64,000 nt of DNA from DASSNR01 sp036278935 (GCA_036278935.1 DASUKA010000033.1:59364-123363), one strand, 5' to 3'. Positions 43,799 to 52,195 are shown, counted from the first letter of the stretch. The notes: a model not told the origin generated them from the letters alone. A program made the numbers and translations.

Positions 43799-44931
43799 TG
43801 CGGGAGGCGGGAGGCGACATGCAGAACCCCGGTGCACGCTCTCCCCTTCTCACGGTGCGTCACCTGGCCAAGTACTTCGAGGTCAGACGTGGACTCCTGC
43901 GGCGGATGGTCGGGTCGGTGCGCGCGGTGGATGACATCTCCTTCGACATCGCGCCCGGCGAAACGCTCGGCCTGGTGGGAGAGACCGGATGCGGGAAGAC
44001 TACGACCGGACGGTCGATCCTGCGCCTGGTGGAGCCCACGTCGGGTGAGGTTGTCTTTGACGGCGTGAACGTGCTGTCGCTCGGCGCAGCGCAGCTCCGT
44101 GCGCTCCGGCGGCGGATGCAGATCGTCTTTCAGGATCCCTACTCCTCGCTGAACCCGCGCATGACCGTCGGCGCCATCGTGCGCGAGGGACTCACGATTC
44201 ATCATCTGGCCGAAGGCGACGCCGCCGAGCGGCGGGTGCGTGAGCTGCTGGATGAAGTGGGTCTTCGCCCGGAGTATGCCGCACGCTATCCGCACGAATT
44301 TTCAGGTGGACAGCGGCAGCGCATCGGGATTGCGAGGGCGCTCGCCGTGGAGCCGGCATTTATCGTGTGCGACGAACCGGTGTCCGCACTCGATGTCTCG
44401 GTGCAGGCGCAGGTGATCAACCTGCTGCAGGACCTGCAGGCGCAGCGGGGTCTCGCCTACCTCTTCATCGCGCACGATCTGTCGGTCGTGGAACACATCG
44501 CCGATCGCGTGGCCGTGATGTACCTGGGGAAGATCGTGGAGCTGGCGGCATCGCGGGACATGTACGCGCTCCCGCTCATGCCATACACGCAGGCACTCAT
44601 TTCCGCGGTGCCCGTTCCCGATCCCACCGTGCAGCAGCAGCGCATCATCCTGACCGGCGATGTTCCGTCACCGGCGAATCCGCCGTCCGGGTGTCCCTTT
44701 CATCCCCGCTGCCAGCACCCGCACAAGGACGCGGCCTGCGCCGCCATCGCGCCGCCCCTGGAGGAGAAGGAGCCCGGCCACTGGGTGGCGTGCATCAAGC
44801 AGGCGCCTACCATCGTGCCGTGGAGCGAGCAACAGGCCGCTGGCGGAGTCCATCCGCCCGAGCGCTTCGTGCCACGTGCCCTCGCACGCGCATCCAGCCC
44901 CGATCACACACTGCTTCACGACCCGGGCTGA
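43798..44931 (+). CDS. dppF: Oligopeptide ABC transporter ATPase (DppF-like)
   Basis: 377 residues from the ATG at 43798 that overlaps the dppD stop. A GTG one codon earlier is less likely. Walker A is GETGCGKTTTGRS, the signature FSGGQRQRIGIARA and Walker B IVCDEPVSALD. The C-terminal oligopeptide domain is present with PFHPRCQHPHKDAAC. About 40 extra residues (Pro/Ala/His-rich) follow it, and these are not needed by the family. Together with DppD it powers the importer. The pair is the last part of the peptide-uptake cluster. Confidence 0.92.
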   Translation: MREAGGDMQNPGARSPLLTVRHLAKYFEVRRGLLRRMVGSVRAVDDISFDIAPGETLGLVGETGCGKTTTGRSILRLVEPTSGEVVFDGVNVLSLGAAQLRALRRRMQIVFQDPYSSLNPRMTVGAIVREGLTIHHLAEGDAAERRVRELLDEVGLRPEYAARYPHEFSGGQRQRIGIARALAVEPAFIVCDEPVSALDVSVQAQVINLLQDLQAQRGLAYLFIAHDLSVVEHIADRVAVMYLGKIVELAASRDMYALPLMPYTQALISAVPVPDPTVQQQRIILTGDVPSPANPPSGCPFHPRCQHPHKDAACAAIAPPLEEKEPGHWVACIKQAPTIVPWSEQQAAGGVHPPERFVPRALARASSPDHTLLHDPG

Positions 44932-44987
44932 TCGGATCCACGTCCCCGGAGCACGATGGTGATGTTCCTTCTGTGCGGCCCTGGGCG

Positions 44988-46745
44988 CTACGGCCAATCG
45001 AACACGCTGCTCGGCACCGCCTCCTCGCGGCTCCGGCTCACATCGCGCGGTTCCGGCAGCCCGATGCGCAGCACTCTCGTGGTGGAGAGCCGCACTTCCC
45101 AGTGCGCACGGCCGTCCGGACTCAGGGGGAAGGCGAGATCCAGCCGCCATGTGCGCTTGGAGCCAGCGGGGACGGCCGCAAGGAGTCCAATACCCGCGCC
45201 TACCTTGACAGGCGTGTTCACACCGAAGGGCGCGTCGCCCGCCCATACGCGCCCCGCATCGGTAAAGAGCGAGAGCGCCAGATCGGCCTGTCCGCGGGGG
45301 CTGCCGATATACCATCGATCCTCCAGTCGCACGATCGCGCGTCGCGCCCCAGCGGCGTTCGAGGCGGCGTACCCGCGTACACCTACCTCGCGGTCCCCGA
45401 GGCGGAGCTGCATCGGCACGGAGGTCTTCCAGCCTCCGCTCCAGTCCACGTTCGCCGTCAACGTCTGCGTCGAGGTGAGGCGGTCGTAGAGCGCCAGATG
45501 GGCGCTCCCGATGATCCCGTCCCAGGCATTGGCGTCGTAGTTCTGCCGCCCTTCCCCGCGCGCCTCGAGCATCGCGAAGACCCGATCGCTCCCGCCGCCC
45601 ACGTACATGTCCGACGCCACGAGAATGTCATCATCCGTCGAGCCCAGCACCTGCAGGCTGCGGCCGAGGAGCATGCCGAGCTGAAATCCCTCACGCACAT
45701 CCTGCTCGGCGCTCAATGCATCAAAGCGCGCCACCGATTGGTAGTGGATGTCACGCACGCCCCAGAGCGCATTCACCCGCCCGTTCCTGCGCTCGCCGAA
45801 ACGCGGCAGGAGCGCGCCATAATCCACACCGGTGTCCGGTACCGGCGGCAGTCCGGCCGCGTCCTCCTCGCCGGAAAACGATAGCCCGAACAGGCTCAGG
45901 CGACCGGGCAGCCCCACGCGCACCACGCCACCCACATCATAGAATCGGCGATCGATCCCGACCGGCACAGGATCCAGCGTCCCGCGCAGAAAGTGAAAGA
46001 CGTCGCTGCGGTGTCCCGCGCTCACCCGCCACGCGATGCGCTGCAGATCGGTCAGAAATCGATGGCTCGCCGCGATGCTCCAGTTGCTGGTGCCCGCATC
46101 GCCCCGCCGGCCGAACAGATCGAGCGTGTACGGCCGGCCGAGGAACTGGTAGTCGATGAGGTGCGCGGAGTACTGGTCGCGCAGATCGCCGTGCCGCCAC
46201 GATCCGGCGGCGAAGATCGCGCCCCCGAGCAGATTGCCGTCGCCCGCGCGCAGTCCGTCGAGATAGGGGCTCGCGTTCGACGCGCGCACATCGAGCACCG
46301 GCGTCAGCTCGTCACGGGTCTGGACGATGAGAATGACCCCTCCGGAGCCATCGGCCGCCGCGGAGATCCGTGCGCGGGCGATGAATGGCTGCGCGCGCAG
46401 GATGCGTTCAGACTCCGCGCGCGCCACTTCCCGGCATGGCTCGCCCTTATGGAGCAGGAGGAACCGGCGGATGACCGAGGGGCGCGTGGTCGCGTGGATG
46501 GAGTTCGCGATGCGCACCGGCGTCTCCCACCACTTGTCCTCGTGCCCGGAGTACGGCGGCGACGGGAGAATTCTGATCTCGCTGATGCGCTGGCCGAGGC
46601 AGGGCGCGGCCGTTCCACGCTGCTGCGCCGCGGCGCCACGCGGTACGCCAAACACCAGGAGACCGGTAGCGAGCACAGTGAGCCCGCCGGCCGGCCGCTC
46701 GTACAGATTCCGGACGGGGAACGGGATGAACCGCACGAGCGCCAC
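44988..46745 (-). CDS. Outer-membrane beta-barrel protein with POTRA-like domain
   Basis: 585 residues, starting at GTG. The signal peptide ends near FGVPRGAAAQQ. Residues ~60-140 resemble a POTRA domain (LHKGEPCREVARAESERILRAQPFIARARI). The rest is a run of amphipathic strands typical of a 16-strand barrel of the BamA/TamA superfamily, ending without a terminal Phe (VFDWP). By superfamily it would insert or move proteins or lipids at the outer membrane. One POTRA is fewer than BamA has, so it is more like surface-antigen or two-partner-secretion relatives. It follows a coiled-coil protein and a zinc-ribbon gene on the same strand. Confidence 0.75.
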   Translation of the reverse strand: MALVRFIPFPVRNLYERPAGGLTVLATGLLVFGVPRGAAAQQRGTAAPCLGQRISEIRILPSPPYSGHEDKWWETPVRIANSIHATTRPSVIRRFLLLHKGEPCREVARAESERILRAQPFIARARISAAADGSGGVILIVQTRDELTPVLDVRASNASPYLDGLRAGDGNLLGGAIFAAGSWRHGDLRDQYSAHLIDYQFLGRPYTLDLFGRRGDAGTSNWSIAASHRFLTDLQRIAWRVSAGHRSDVFHFLRGTLDPVPVGIDRRFYDVGGVVRVGLPGRLSLFGLSFSGEEDAAGLPPVPDTGVDYGALLPRFGERRNGRVNALWGVRDIHYQSVARFDALSAEQDVREGFQLGMLLGRSLQVLGSTDDDILVASDMYVGGGSDRVFAMLEARGEGRQNYDANAWDGIIGSAHLALYDRLTSTQTLTANVDWSGGWKTSVPMQLRLGDREVGVRGYAASNAAGARRAIVRLEDRWYIGSPRGQADLALSLFTDAGRVWAGDAPFGVNTPVKVGAGIGLLAAVPAGSKRTWRLDLAFPLSPDGRAHWEVRLSTTRVLRIGLPEPRDVSRSREEAVPSSVFDWP

Positions 46746-46754
46746 GGACTCGCG

Positions 46755-47303
46755 CTACTTCCCCATGCGACGCTTCAGCTCGGCCAGAGAACGTTCGGCC
46801 GCAGCCTCCCGAGCCATGCGGTCCATCTGTCGCCGCAGCGCAGCCGCGGCTGCTTCATCATCGGCGTCTGATCCGGCACGCGCCGCGCTAGGCGTTCCCA
46901 TCGTGCCCGCCGGCCAGACGCCCGCTGCGGCACTCTTGTACTGCGCGGTCATCTCCGCGATCTCACTCTCCGCGAGCGCCTGCTCCGCCTGCTCGGCTTC
47001 CAGCTTCCGCTCGAGGACCGCAACGCGCTCGGCGGTCCTCTGCTCGAATTGCGCGGCCACGCGCACCGTCTCCTCATCATGGATCTGCGCGGCCAGACGC
47101 CCTCGCCGGCGAATCGTCTCGAGCTCGGCGCGCTCCGCCGCAAGCTGGGCGGTCGTTGCCTTTATAGCGGTCTTCACGCCGTCGAGGCCCACCTTCGCCT
47201 CGACCAGCGCCTCGCGCATGAGCGCCAGAACCGCGCGACCCTCCGCGGGTGAGGACGCGCGGCTCATCGCGTCCCGGATCGACTGCCGGAGTTTCTCGAA
47301 CAC
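46755..47303 (-). CDS. Coiled-coil protein, possibly PspA/IM30-like
   Basis: 182 residues from a GTG with no clear Shine-Dalgarno. Nearly all of it is alpha-helical coiled coil (EALVEAKVGLDGVKTAIKAT to EQALAESEIAEMTAQYK), with a short Gly/Ala/Asp linker and a terminal helix RSLAELKRRMGK. The amphipathic N-terminal helix MFEKLRQSIRDAMSRA and overall plan recall PspA/IM30 membrane-stress proteins, but the length is shorter and I see no decisive motif. It is 9 bases before the outer-membrane protein gene, so a shared envelope role is possible. Confidence 0.6.
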   Translation of the reverse strand: MFEKLRQSIRDAMSRASSPAEGRAVLALMREALVEAKVGLDGVKTAIKATTAQLAAERAELETIRRRGRLAAQIHDEETVRVAAQFEQRTAERVAVLERKLEAEQAEQALAESEIAEMTAQYKSAAAGVWPAGTMGTPSAARAGSDADDEAAAAALRRQMDRMAREAAAERSLAELKRRMGK

Positions 47304-47349
47304 GTGGCTGGCTGCCGAGCCGTGCGCACGCCCACGCGGAGGCGGACGA

Positions 47350-47514
47350 TCACGACTTGCGGGGGGTGCGCGCGTAGAAACCGCTCATGAGCCGCATCAC
47401 TTTCCGCGACTTGCACTTGGGGCACACGGGGCGAGCCGTGTCGTGTTCGGCCATCTTCTCCTGGCGCGAGAAGGTCTCGTGACACGCGGTGCAGCGATAT
47501 TCGTACATTGGCAT
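47350..47514 (-). CDS. FmdB-family zinc-ribbon protein (54 residues)
   Basis: A short gene read directly: the product begins MPMYEYRCTACHETF, has a second cysteine pair in VCPKCKSRK, and ends RKS. The two CxxC pairs form the zinc ribbon of the FmdB/CxxC-SSSS family of putative regulators. GGGAGGT lies just upstream of the ATG, a strong ribosome-binding site that supports it as real. It lies 46 bases upstream of the coiled-coil gene and is likely in the same transcript. Function of the family is not established. Confidence 0.85.
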   Translation of the reverse strand: MPMYEYRCTACHETFSRQEKMAEHDTARPVCPKCKSRKVMRLMSGFYARTPRKS

Positions 47515-47608
47515 GGCCTGACCTCCCGGGAGTTATCATTCTCCGCTATCGCGTAGGATATCCACCGCTCACCAGCGCGCGCAAGCGCCAGCGACCGCCA
47601 GCCACCCC

Positions 47609-48361
47609 ATGCCCGACGCACCGCTCATCGGCATCACGGCCACCACCGAGATGTCGAACAACGCCCCGCGCATCCGGCTCAACGCCGCCTACGCGGCCGC
47701 CATCGAAAGCGCCGGCGGCGTGCCGCTGGTGCTCGCGCCGCTGCACTCGCTCTCCAGCGCAAGCCGGATGCTCGATGCAGTTGACGCGCTCCTCCTCACC
47801 GGCGGCGAGGATGTGGACCCCGAGCGTTACGACGAGCCGCATCACGAGGCACTGGGAACGGTGAACGCCGCGCGCGACGCGACGGAGATCGAGCTCGTGA
47901 CCGCGGTACACGCACGCCGCCTCCCCGTCCTGGCCATCTGCCGCGGTGTCCAGCTCCTGAACGTGGCCTTGGGTGGATCGCTCATTCAAGACATCCCGAG
48001 CCAGCGCCGCGGCGCGCTCGCGCATGATGCTGGCGGCGCGCATGATGTGCGCTCGCACGACGTTGATGTAGCTCCTGCTTCCCGTCTCGCCCACGCGCTC
48101 GGCGCCACTCATCTCGCCGTGAACTCGTTCCATCACCAGGCGGTCGAGCGCATCGCCGAGGGCTTCCGCCTCGCCGCCTGGTCCAGCGATGATCTGGTCG
48201 AGGCGATTGAATCGGAGGATGCGGCGTGGTGGGCTGTGGGTGTGCAGTGGCACCCCGAAGAGCTCACGGGCGACCAGAACCCCTGGGCCCGGAGCCTGTT
48301 CCGCACCTTCGTGCAGCGCGCGATAGACGTGAGAGGAGAAAGGAGAAAGGCGAGGGTATAA
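47609..48361 (+). CDS. Class I glutamine-amidotransferase-like hydrolase (PuuD/peptidase C26 family)
   Basis: 250 residues. The fold of gamma-glutamyl-gamma-aminobutyrate hydrolases is clear: LLLTGGEDVDPERY, the nucleophile elbow ILAICRGVQLLNVALGGSL with catalytic Cys, and GVQWHPEE with catalytic His and Glu. It would split gamma-glutamyl amides such as those from polyamine breakdown. No other putrescine genes are nearby. The last nine residues (RGERRKARV) and the TAA stop are read from a composite intergenic repeat, so the natural C-terminus has been replaced or extended by repeat sequence. Confidence 0.9.
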   Translation: MPDAPLIGITATTEMSNNAPRIRLNAAYAAAIESAGGVPLVLAPLHSLSSASRMLDAVDALLLTGGEDVDPERYDEPHHEALGTVNAARDATEIELVTAVHARRLPVLAICRGVQLLNVALGGSLIQDIPSQRRGALAHDAGGAHDVRSHDVDVAPASRLAHALGATHLAVNSFHHQAVERIAEGFRLAAWSSDDLVEAIESEDAAWWAVGVQWHPEELTGDQNPWARSLFRTFVQRAIDVRGERRKARV

Positions 48362-48525
48362 GGGAGTAGGGTATAGGGTGCGGGGGAACGGCATGTGGGA
48401 GAGAGGGCTGTGCTCGTGCGGGCCGTTTCTGACTCACTGACATCTGACCCACTGACCCAGTCCCTCGCCTCTCTCCTTTCTCCTTTCTCCTTTCTCGCCT
48501 CTCGCCTCCTTTCTCCTCACTCGCC
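48331..48525. repeat. Mosaic inverted repeat: GGAGAAA, TAGGGAG and TGACTCAC units
   Basis: The left side (48331-48380) has GGAGAAA-type 7-nt units followed by TAGGGAG-type units. The right side (48463-48525) is the pyrimidine-rich complement of the first type. TGACTCAC-type units (48429-48458) lie between and have no left partner here, yet the same words form both arms at 55955-56067. The centre resembles, in reverse, the AAACGGCC core of the 30209 element. It lies between convergent genes. Confidence 0.8.
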
Positions 48526-48526
48526 C

Positions 48527-49255
48527 CTAGCTCCTCCGCCAGCGCGCCTCGTCGCGGACTTGCCTCATGAGCCGGTCGGGGGAGTTGTGATTGGGAAAGA
48601 AGAGGGCGTCGCTGATGCCGTTCAGCGCCATGCGCAGCGAACCGAATCGCTCGGCGGCTTCCTGAAAGAGCTCCGAGAGGCCGTGCTCCTGCGCCAGCCG
48701 GTGGTTGGCCGCCAGCTGGAAGCCGCGCCGCCCGAGATCCTCGTAGTATTCGAAATCCGGACCACCGCGGCGCCACCGCCGGTACTCGATCAAGTCGGGG
48801 AAGAGTCCGCTCAGCCAGAGGGCGTAGTTGCCGAGGTGCTGACGGACGAGGAAGTTGCGGCGCGCGTCGGGCTCGTCGAGGGAGTGGACGAGCGAGGCGA
48901 GGGTCTCGTACACCTCGTCATCGGCCGATGAGATGCGCTGGGCGCGCGTGCGCATGCCGAAGTGGAGGAGAATCGCCGCCACGTAGTCAGCGAGCGCCCG
49001 GTCATCTTCGCCAACGCTGCGCAGCGCACGCCGCACCACCACGTACCAGAAGAGGGGGAGCGAGGCTCGTCCTCCGAGGTGAGAGGAGAGTAGCGCTGCC
49101 ACGAGCCGCGGGTCATCGAGCAGCGCGTCGATCCCGCCATCACGCAACAGCTGCTCGGCGCGCTCGAGCTCGTGTCGCGACCCGCCGGCAATGAGCCGGA
49201 GTGCGAGTTGCGCGTCGTCACGCTCGAGGGACGCGCGTACATTCGCGAGAATCAT
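48527..49255 (-). CDS. Conserved hypothetical helical protein
   Basis: 242 residues from the ATG at 49255, preceded by GGAGGG at 8 bases. An upstream TTG is less likely. I do not know the family. The protein appears almost wholly alpha-helical and soluble: LERAEQLLRDGGIDALLDDPRLV, FWYVVVRRALRSVGEDD, ADYVAAILLHFGMRTRAQ, and a long final helix QEAAERFGSLRMALNGISDALF. No metal-binding or catalytic set is obvious. It ends against a mosaic repeat shared with the convergent hydrolase gene and faces the glycosyltransferase operon across a 279-bp gap. Confidence 0.6.
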   Translation of the reverse strand: MILANVRASLERDDAQLALRLIAGGSRHELERAEQLLRDGGIDALLDDPRLVAALLSSHLGGRASLPLFWYVVVRRALRSVGEDDRALADYVAAILLHFGMRTRAQRISSADDEVYETLASLVHSLDEPDARRNFLVRQHLGNYALWLSGLFPDLIEYRRWRRGGPDFEYYEDLGRRGFQLAANHRLAQEHGLSELFQEAAERFGSLRMALNGISDALFFPNHNSPDRLMRQVRDEARWRRS

Positions 49256-49534
49256 CGTCAATTCCCTCCGTCGAGTTGTCTCGATCCTCTTCGGTTATAC
49301 ACCGCGCGTGCCAGCAGGCTCACCTGCGCTGCCCCATTTCCTGTCAGACGCGCCAGCGGGACAAGCGCAAACCCCGGATGCGTCAGGAGTTCCACCAGGC
49401 GTTTGCCTTTCCCGACCGCTCCCGCGAAGTTGCGGCATTCCCTGCGGCCCCCGTACCCGCGCGGACCGCGCCCGCGCCGCGGCCCGTGCACACAGGAACC
49501 GCCCCCCGCGCAAGCGTGTATTACTCGTTCAGAT

Positions 49535-50311
49535 ATGCTCGTCATCACGATTCCGGCGTATAACGAAGCGCCCACCATCGGGCTGCTCCTCTGGCGTATC
49601 CGTCGTGTGTTCGAAGCGTACTCGCGTGAGTACGAGGTCATCGTTCTCGATGACGGGAGCACCGACGCCACGCCGGACACGTTGCGCCCGTACATCAAGG
49701 TTCTTCCGCTCACGGTACTACGGAACGAGGAGCGTCGCGGGTACGCGGCCGCGCTCGACCGGCTGGTGCGGGCGGCATCGGGGCGTACACGCTACCCGCG
49801 CCGCGACGCCATGATCATGATGCAGGGCGATTTCACCGACCAGCCGGAGCACATCCCGGAGCTGGTCAAGTGCTTCGAGGGCGGTGCCGATCTGGTTGTC
49901 GGCGAGCAGGCGGCGCTCCCCGCCGCCGCTCCCACGCCGGTCCGCCGCTTGCGCCGTATGGCACCGTGGGTCGTGCGTCCGCTCGTCAAGCTCCCGGGGA
50001 TCGTGGACCCCCTCAGCACCTTTCGGCTCTACCGCATCGCGTTGCTGCGCGAGCTGCTGCGCGATGCGGGAGACGCACCGATCGTGCACTGGGATGGGTG
50101 GGCGGCGAACGTGGAGCTGCTCATGAAGCTTTCGGCCCTGGCGCGTCGTCGTGAGACGGTGCCGCTGGAATCGCGCTACGATCTCCGGCCGCGCGAGAGC
50201 CGTGTTCGGCCGTTCGCCGGCGTGGTGGATCTCTACCGATTCGGGCGCGCCGCGAAAGCGCACCGGCCGGAGCGCGCCCGTTCTTCATCCTCAGCACCAA
50301 CCCTCTCGTGA
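49535..50311 (+). CDS. GT2-family glycosyltransferase
   Basis: 258 residues from the ATG at 49535. The open frame begins 121 codons earlier, but that part is basic, low-complexity and lies before the natural first strand. The GT-A fold is clear: LVITIPAYNEAPTIGLLL, the nucleotide-binding VIVLDDGSTDATPDTL, and MMQGDFTDQPEHIPEL, in which the Asp pair would bind metal and donor. This resembles dolichyl-phosphate-mannose-synthase-like enzymes. No membrane segment is seen at the C-terminus. Its stop overlaps the next gene (GTGA), forming a three-gene operon with a DUF3108 protein and an unknown protein. Confidence 0.88.
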   Translation: MLVITIPAYNEAPTIGLLLWRIRRVFEAYSREYEVIVLDDGSTDATPDTLRPYIKVLPLTVLRNEERRGYAAALDRLVRAASGRTRYPRRDAMIMMQGDFTDQPEHIPELVKCFEGGADLVVGEQAALPAAAPTPVRRLRRMAPWVVRPLVKLPGIVDPLSTFRLYRIALLRELLRDAGDAPIVHWDGWAANVELLMKLSALARRRETVPLESRYDLRPRESRVRPFAGVVDLYRFGRAAKAHRPERARSSSSAPTLS

Positions 50312-51090
50312 AGCTCTTCGCCATCATCGCCGCACTCATCGCCTCCGCCGGACCACACCCTGCGCCGCTCGTCACCGCGCAGGCGGCCACCGCCATGGAC
50401 AGTACCGTGGCGGCGCGCCCCTTCGGCGTAGGCGAGAAGCTCACGTACGACATCAAGTTCGGGAAGCTGCACGTCGGAACCGGGTACATGCAGGTGCTCG
50501 ACACCGAGCGGGTGCGTGACCACGAGGCATATCACACGCTCTTCTCGATCCAGGGCGGCATTCCGCTCTTTCGGGTAGACGACCGGTATGAGAGCTGGTT
50601 CGACACCTCCACGCTCTCCTCCGTGCGCTACACGCAGAACATCGACGAAGGACAGTACCAGCGGAAAAGCCACTACGAGATCTTCCCCAGGCGGTCTCTC
50701 TACCGGGAGGGGAACGCGGACGATCCGAAGCCGAGCGTGCGCAACCCGTTGGATGATGGCTCGTTCCTGTACTTCATCCGCACCGTTCCCCTGGTGGTGG
50801 GCGAGACGTACACCTTCAGCCGGTATTTCCGCCCCGACCGCAACCCGGTGACCATCCGTGTGCTGCGGCGCGAGCGAGTCACGGTACCGGCCGGCACCTT
50901 CGATGCCGTCGTCATTCAGCCGATCATCAAGACCACCGGGATTTTCTCCGACAAGGGGCAGGCCGAGATCTGGCTGAGCGACGACAGCCGCCGCATCATG
51001 TTGCAGATGAAGTCGAAGCTGTCCATCGGATCCATCAACCTCTACCTGCAATCGTACCAGCCCCCGGCGACGAGCGCGGCCGGATCGTGA
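50308..51090 (+). CDS. Exported DUF3108-domain protein
   Basis: 260 residues, starting with a GTG that overlaps the stop of the glycosyltransferase. A signal peptide (MKLFAIIAALIASAG, cleavage near VTAQA) leads to a beta-rich domain. PFGVGEKLTYDIKFGKLHVGTG is the usual opening of DUF3108 proteins, and YESWFDTSTLSSVRYTQNIDEG and VPAGTFDAVVIQPI also fit. Members are periplasmic and of unknown function, and their fold may bind lipids or polysaccharide. Operon linkage with a GT2 enzyme hints at cell-surface glycan or lipid work. The C-terminus overlaps the next gene. Confidence 0.85.
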   Translation: MKLFAIIAALIASAGPHPAPLVTAQAATAMDSTVAARPFGVGEKLTYDIKFGKLHVGTGYMQVLDTERVRDHEAYHTLFSIQGGIPLFRVDDRYESWFDTSTLSSVRYTQNIDEGQYQRKSHYEIFPRRSLYREGNADDPKPSVRNPLDDGSFLYFIRTVPLVVGETYTFSRYFRPDRNPVTIRVLRRERVTVPAGTFDAVVIQPIIKTTGIFSDKGQAEIWLSDDSRRIMLQMKSKLSIGSINLYLQSYQPPATSAAGS

Positions 51091-52070
51091 CGGGCGGCGA
51101 GAGTGGCGAGGCCGACCTCTCGCACCTCCGCACCGTCCCGATCGCGCGGCGTCCAAACAAGGTACGCGCTGAGGAGTTCGCATCGCCCCCGGGCGATGAT
51201 CACTCGTTCGGCGCCTTTCTGCGCGCGCTCCCAGACGTACTGGTAGCGCGCGACTTCATGCACGTGGCCAGCGACATCGCGGCAGCCGCGGGCCGCCGGG
51301 CCGTGATCGTGATGGTGGGCGGCCACGTGGTGAAAACGGGGCTGGCACCGATTCTCATCGACTTCATGCGGCGCGGCATTCTCACCCACCTCGCCATGAA
51401 CGGCGCGGCCGCCATCCACGACTACGAGATCGCGCGCTGGGGCGGTACGTCCGAGGACGTGGCGGCGGGGCTGCGCGACGGCACCTTCGGCATGGCGGAG
51501 GAGACTGGTCGCGGAATGAACGAGGCCTTCAGCCTGGGGATGGAACGTGGGTGGGGGATGGCCGAGTCACTCGCCCATGCGCTGGAGGACGGCCCGCCAC
51601 TCGCCCATCCGGAGCTCTCGCTGCTGCTCGCCGCCTCCAGCCTTGGCATTGGATGCTCGGTGCACGCCGCCATCGGGGCGGAGATCATCCATCAGCATCC
51701 AGCGGCGAGCGGAGCGGCCATCGGCGACACCAGCCACCGCGATTTCCGGAAACTTGCCGCGTCGCTCCCGGCGTTACACGACGGAGGGGTGGTGCTGAAC
51801 CTGGGAAGCGCCGTGATCCTTCCGGAAGTCTTCCTGAAGGCGTTGACCATCGCGCGCAACCTGCACGATGGCCGCCCCACGGGATTCACGGCCTGCGACA
51901 TGGACATGCTGCGGCACTATCGCCCGCGCATGAATGTGGTGCAACGCCCGACGCTCGGCGGCGGAGCGGGCTACGAGATCACGGGGCACCACGAGATCAT
52001 GGTGCCGCTGCTGGCGTGGAGCGTGCTGGAACTGCTAGAGAGGCGAGAGGAGAAAGGAGAGAGGCGGTAG
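51087..52070 (+). CDS. Conserved protein resembling the deoxyhypusine-synthase-like family
   Basis: 327 residues, GTG start overlapping the upstream stop. Conserved-looking blocks include VIVMVGGHVVKTGLAPILID, MNGAAAIHDYEIARWGGTSEDV, FGMAEETGRGMNEAF, and GAAIGDTSHRDFRKL with VLNLGSAVILPEVFLKA. These recall a bacterial group often labelled deoxyhypusine-synthase-like, with a Rossmann-type NAD fold. I recall the label from memory and bacteria lack eIF5A hypusine, so the activity is unknown. The last ten residues (ERREEKGERR) and the TAG stop are encoded by a composite repeat. It is the last gene of the GT2/DUF3108 operon. Confidence 0.65.
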   Translation: MTGGESGEADLSHLRTVPIARRPNKVRAEEFASPPGDDHSFGAFLRALPDVLVARDFMHVASDIAAAAGRRAVIVMVGGHVVKTGLAPILIDFMRRGILTHLAMNGAAAIHDYEIARWGGTSEDVAAGLRDGTFGMAEETGRGMNEAFSLGMERGWGMAESLAHALEDGPPLAHPELSLLLAASSLGIGCSVHAAIGAEIIHQHPAASGAAIGDTSHRDFRKLAASLPALHDGGVVLNLGSAVILPEVFLKALTIARNLHDGRPTGFTACDMDMLRHYRPRMNVVQRPTLGGGAGYEITGHHEIMVPLLAWSVLELLERREEKGERR

Positions 52071-52195
52071 GGAGTTATGCGTTGTGAGTCACGAGTTGTG
52101 AGTCATGGGTTGTGAGACGGCCCTCGGGGGAGCGGGCGACTCCACAACTCGTGACTCACGCCGCGTTTCTCCTCTCTCCTTTCTCCTCTCTCGCC
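52037..52195. repeat. Nested inverted repeat: GGAGAAA outer arms, TTGTGAG inner arms
   Basis: The outer arms are about 52037-52067 and 52164-52195 (purine/pyrimidine-rich 7-nt units). The inner arms are 52075-52115 and 52141-52159 with TTGTGAG and TCACGAG units. The centre (about 52116-52140) is ACGGCCCTCGGGGGAGCGGG-like. TGA codons at 52085, 52099 and 52113 fall in all three frames. It lies between two convergent genes and codes for the end of one of them. Confidence 0.85.

Noticed and set aside
48264..48776. Minus-strand frame across the repeat at 48331-48525
   Set aside because: It is low-complexity translation of the pyrimidine-rich repeat arms (SPFSFLLSRLS) joined to antisense of the hypothetical gene.
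52075..52115. The 7-nt tandem units as a CRISPR array
   Set aside because: Units are short and degenerate, there are no spacers, and the arms are inverted copies. No cas genes are nearby.
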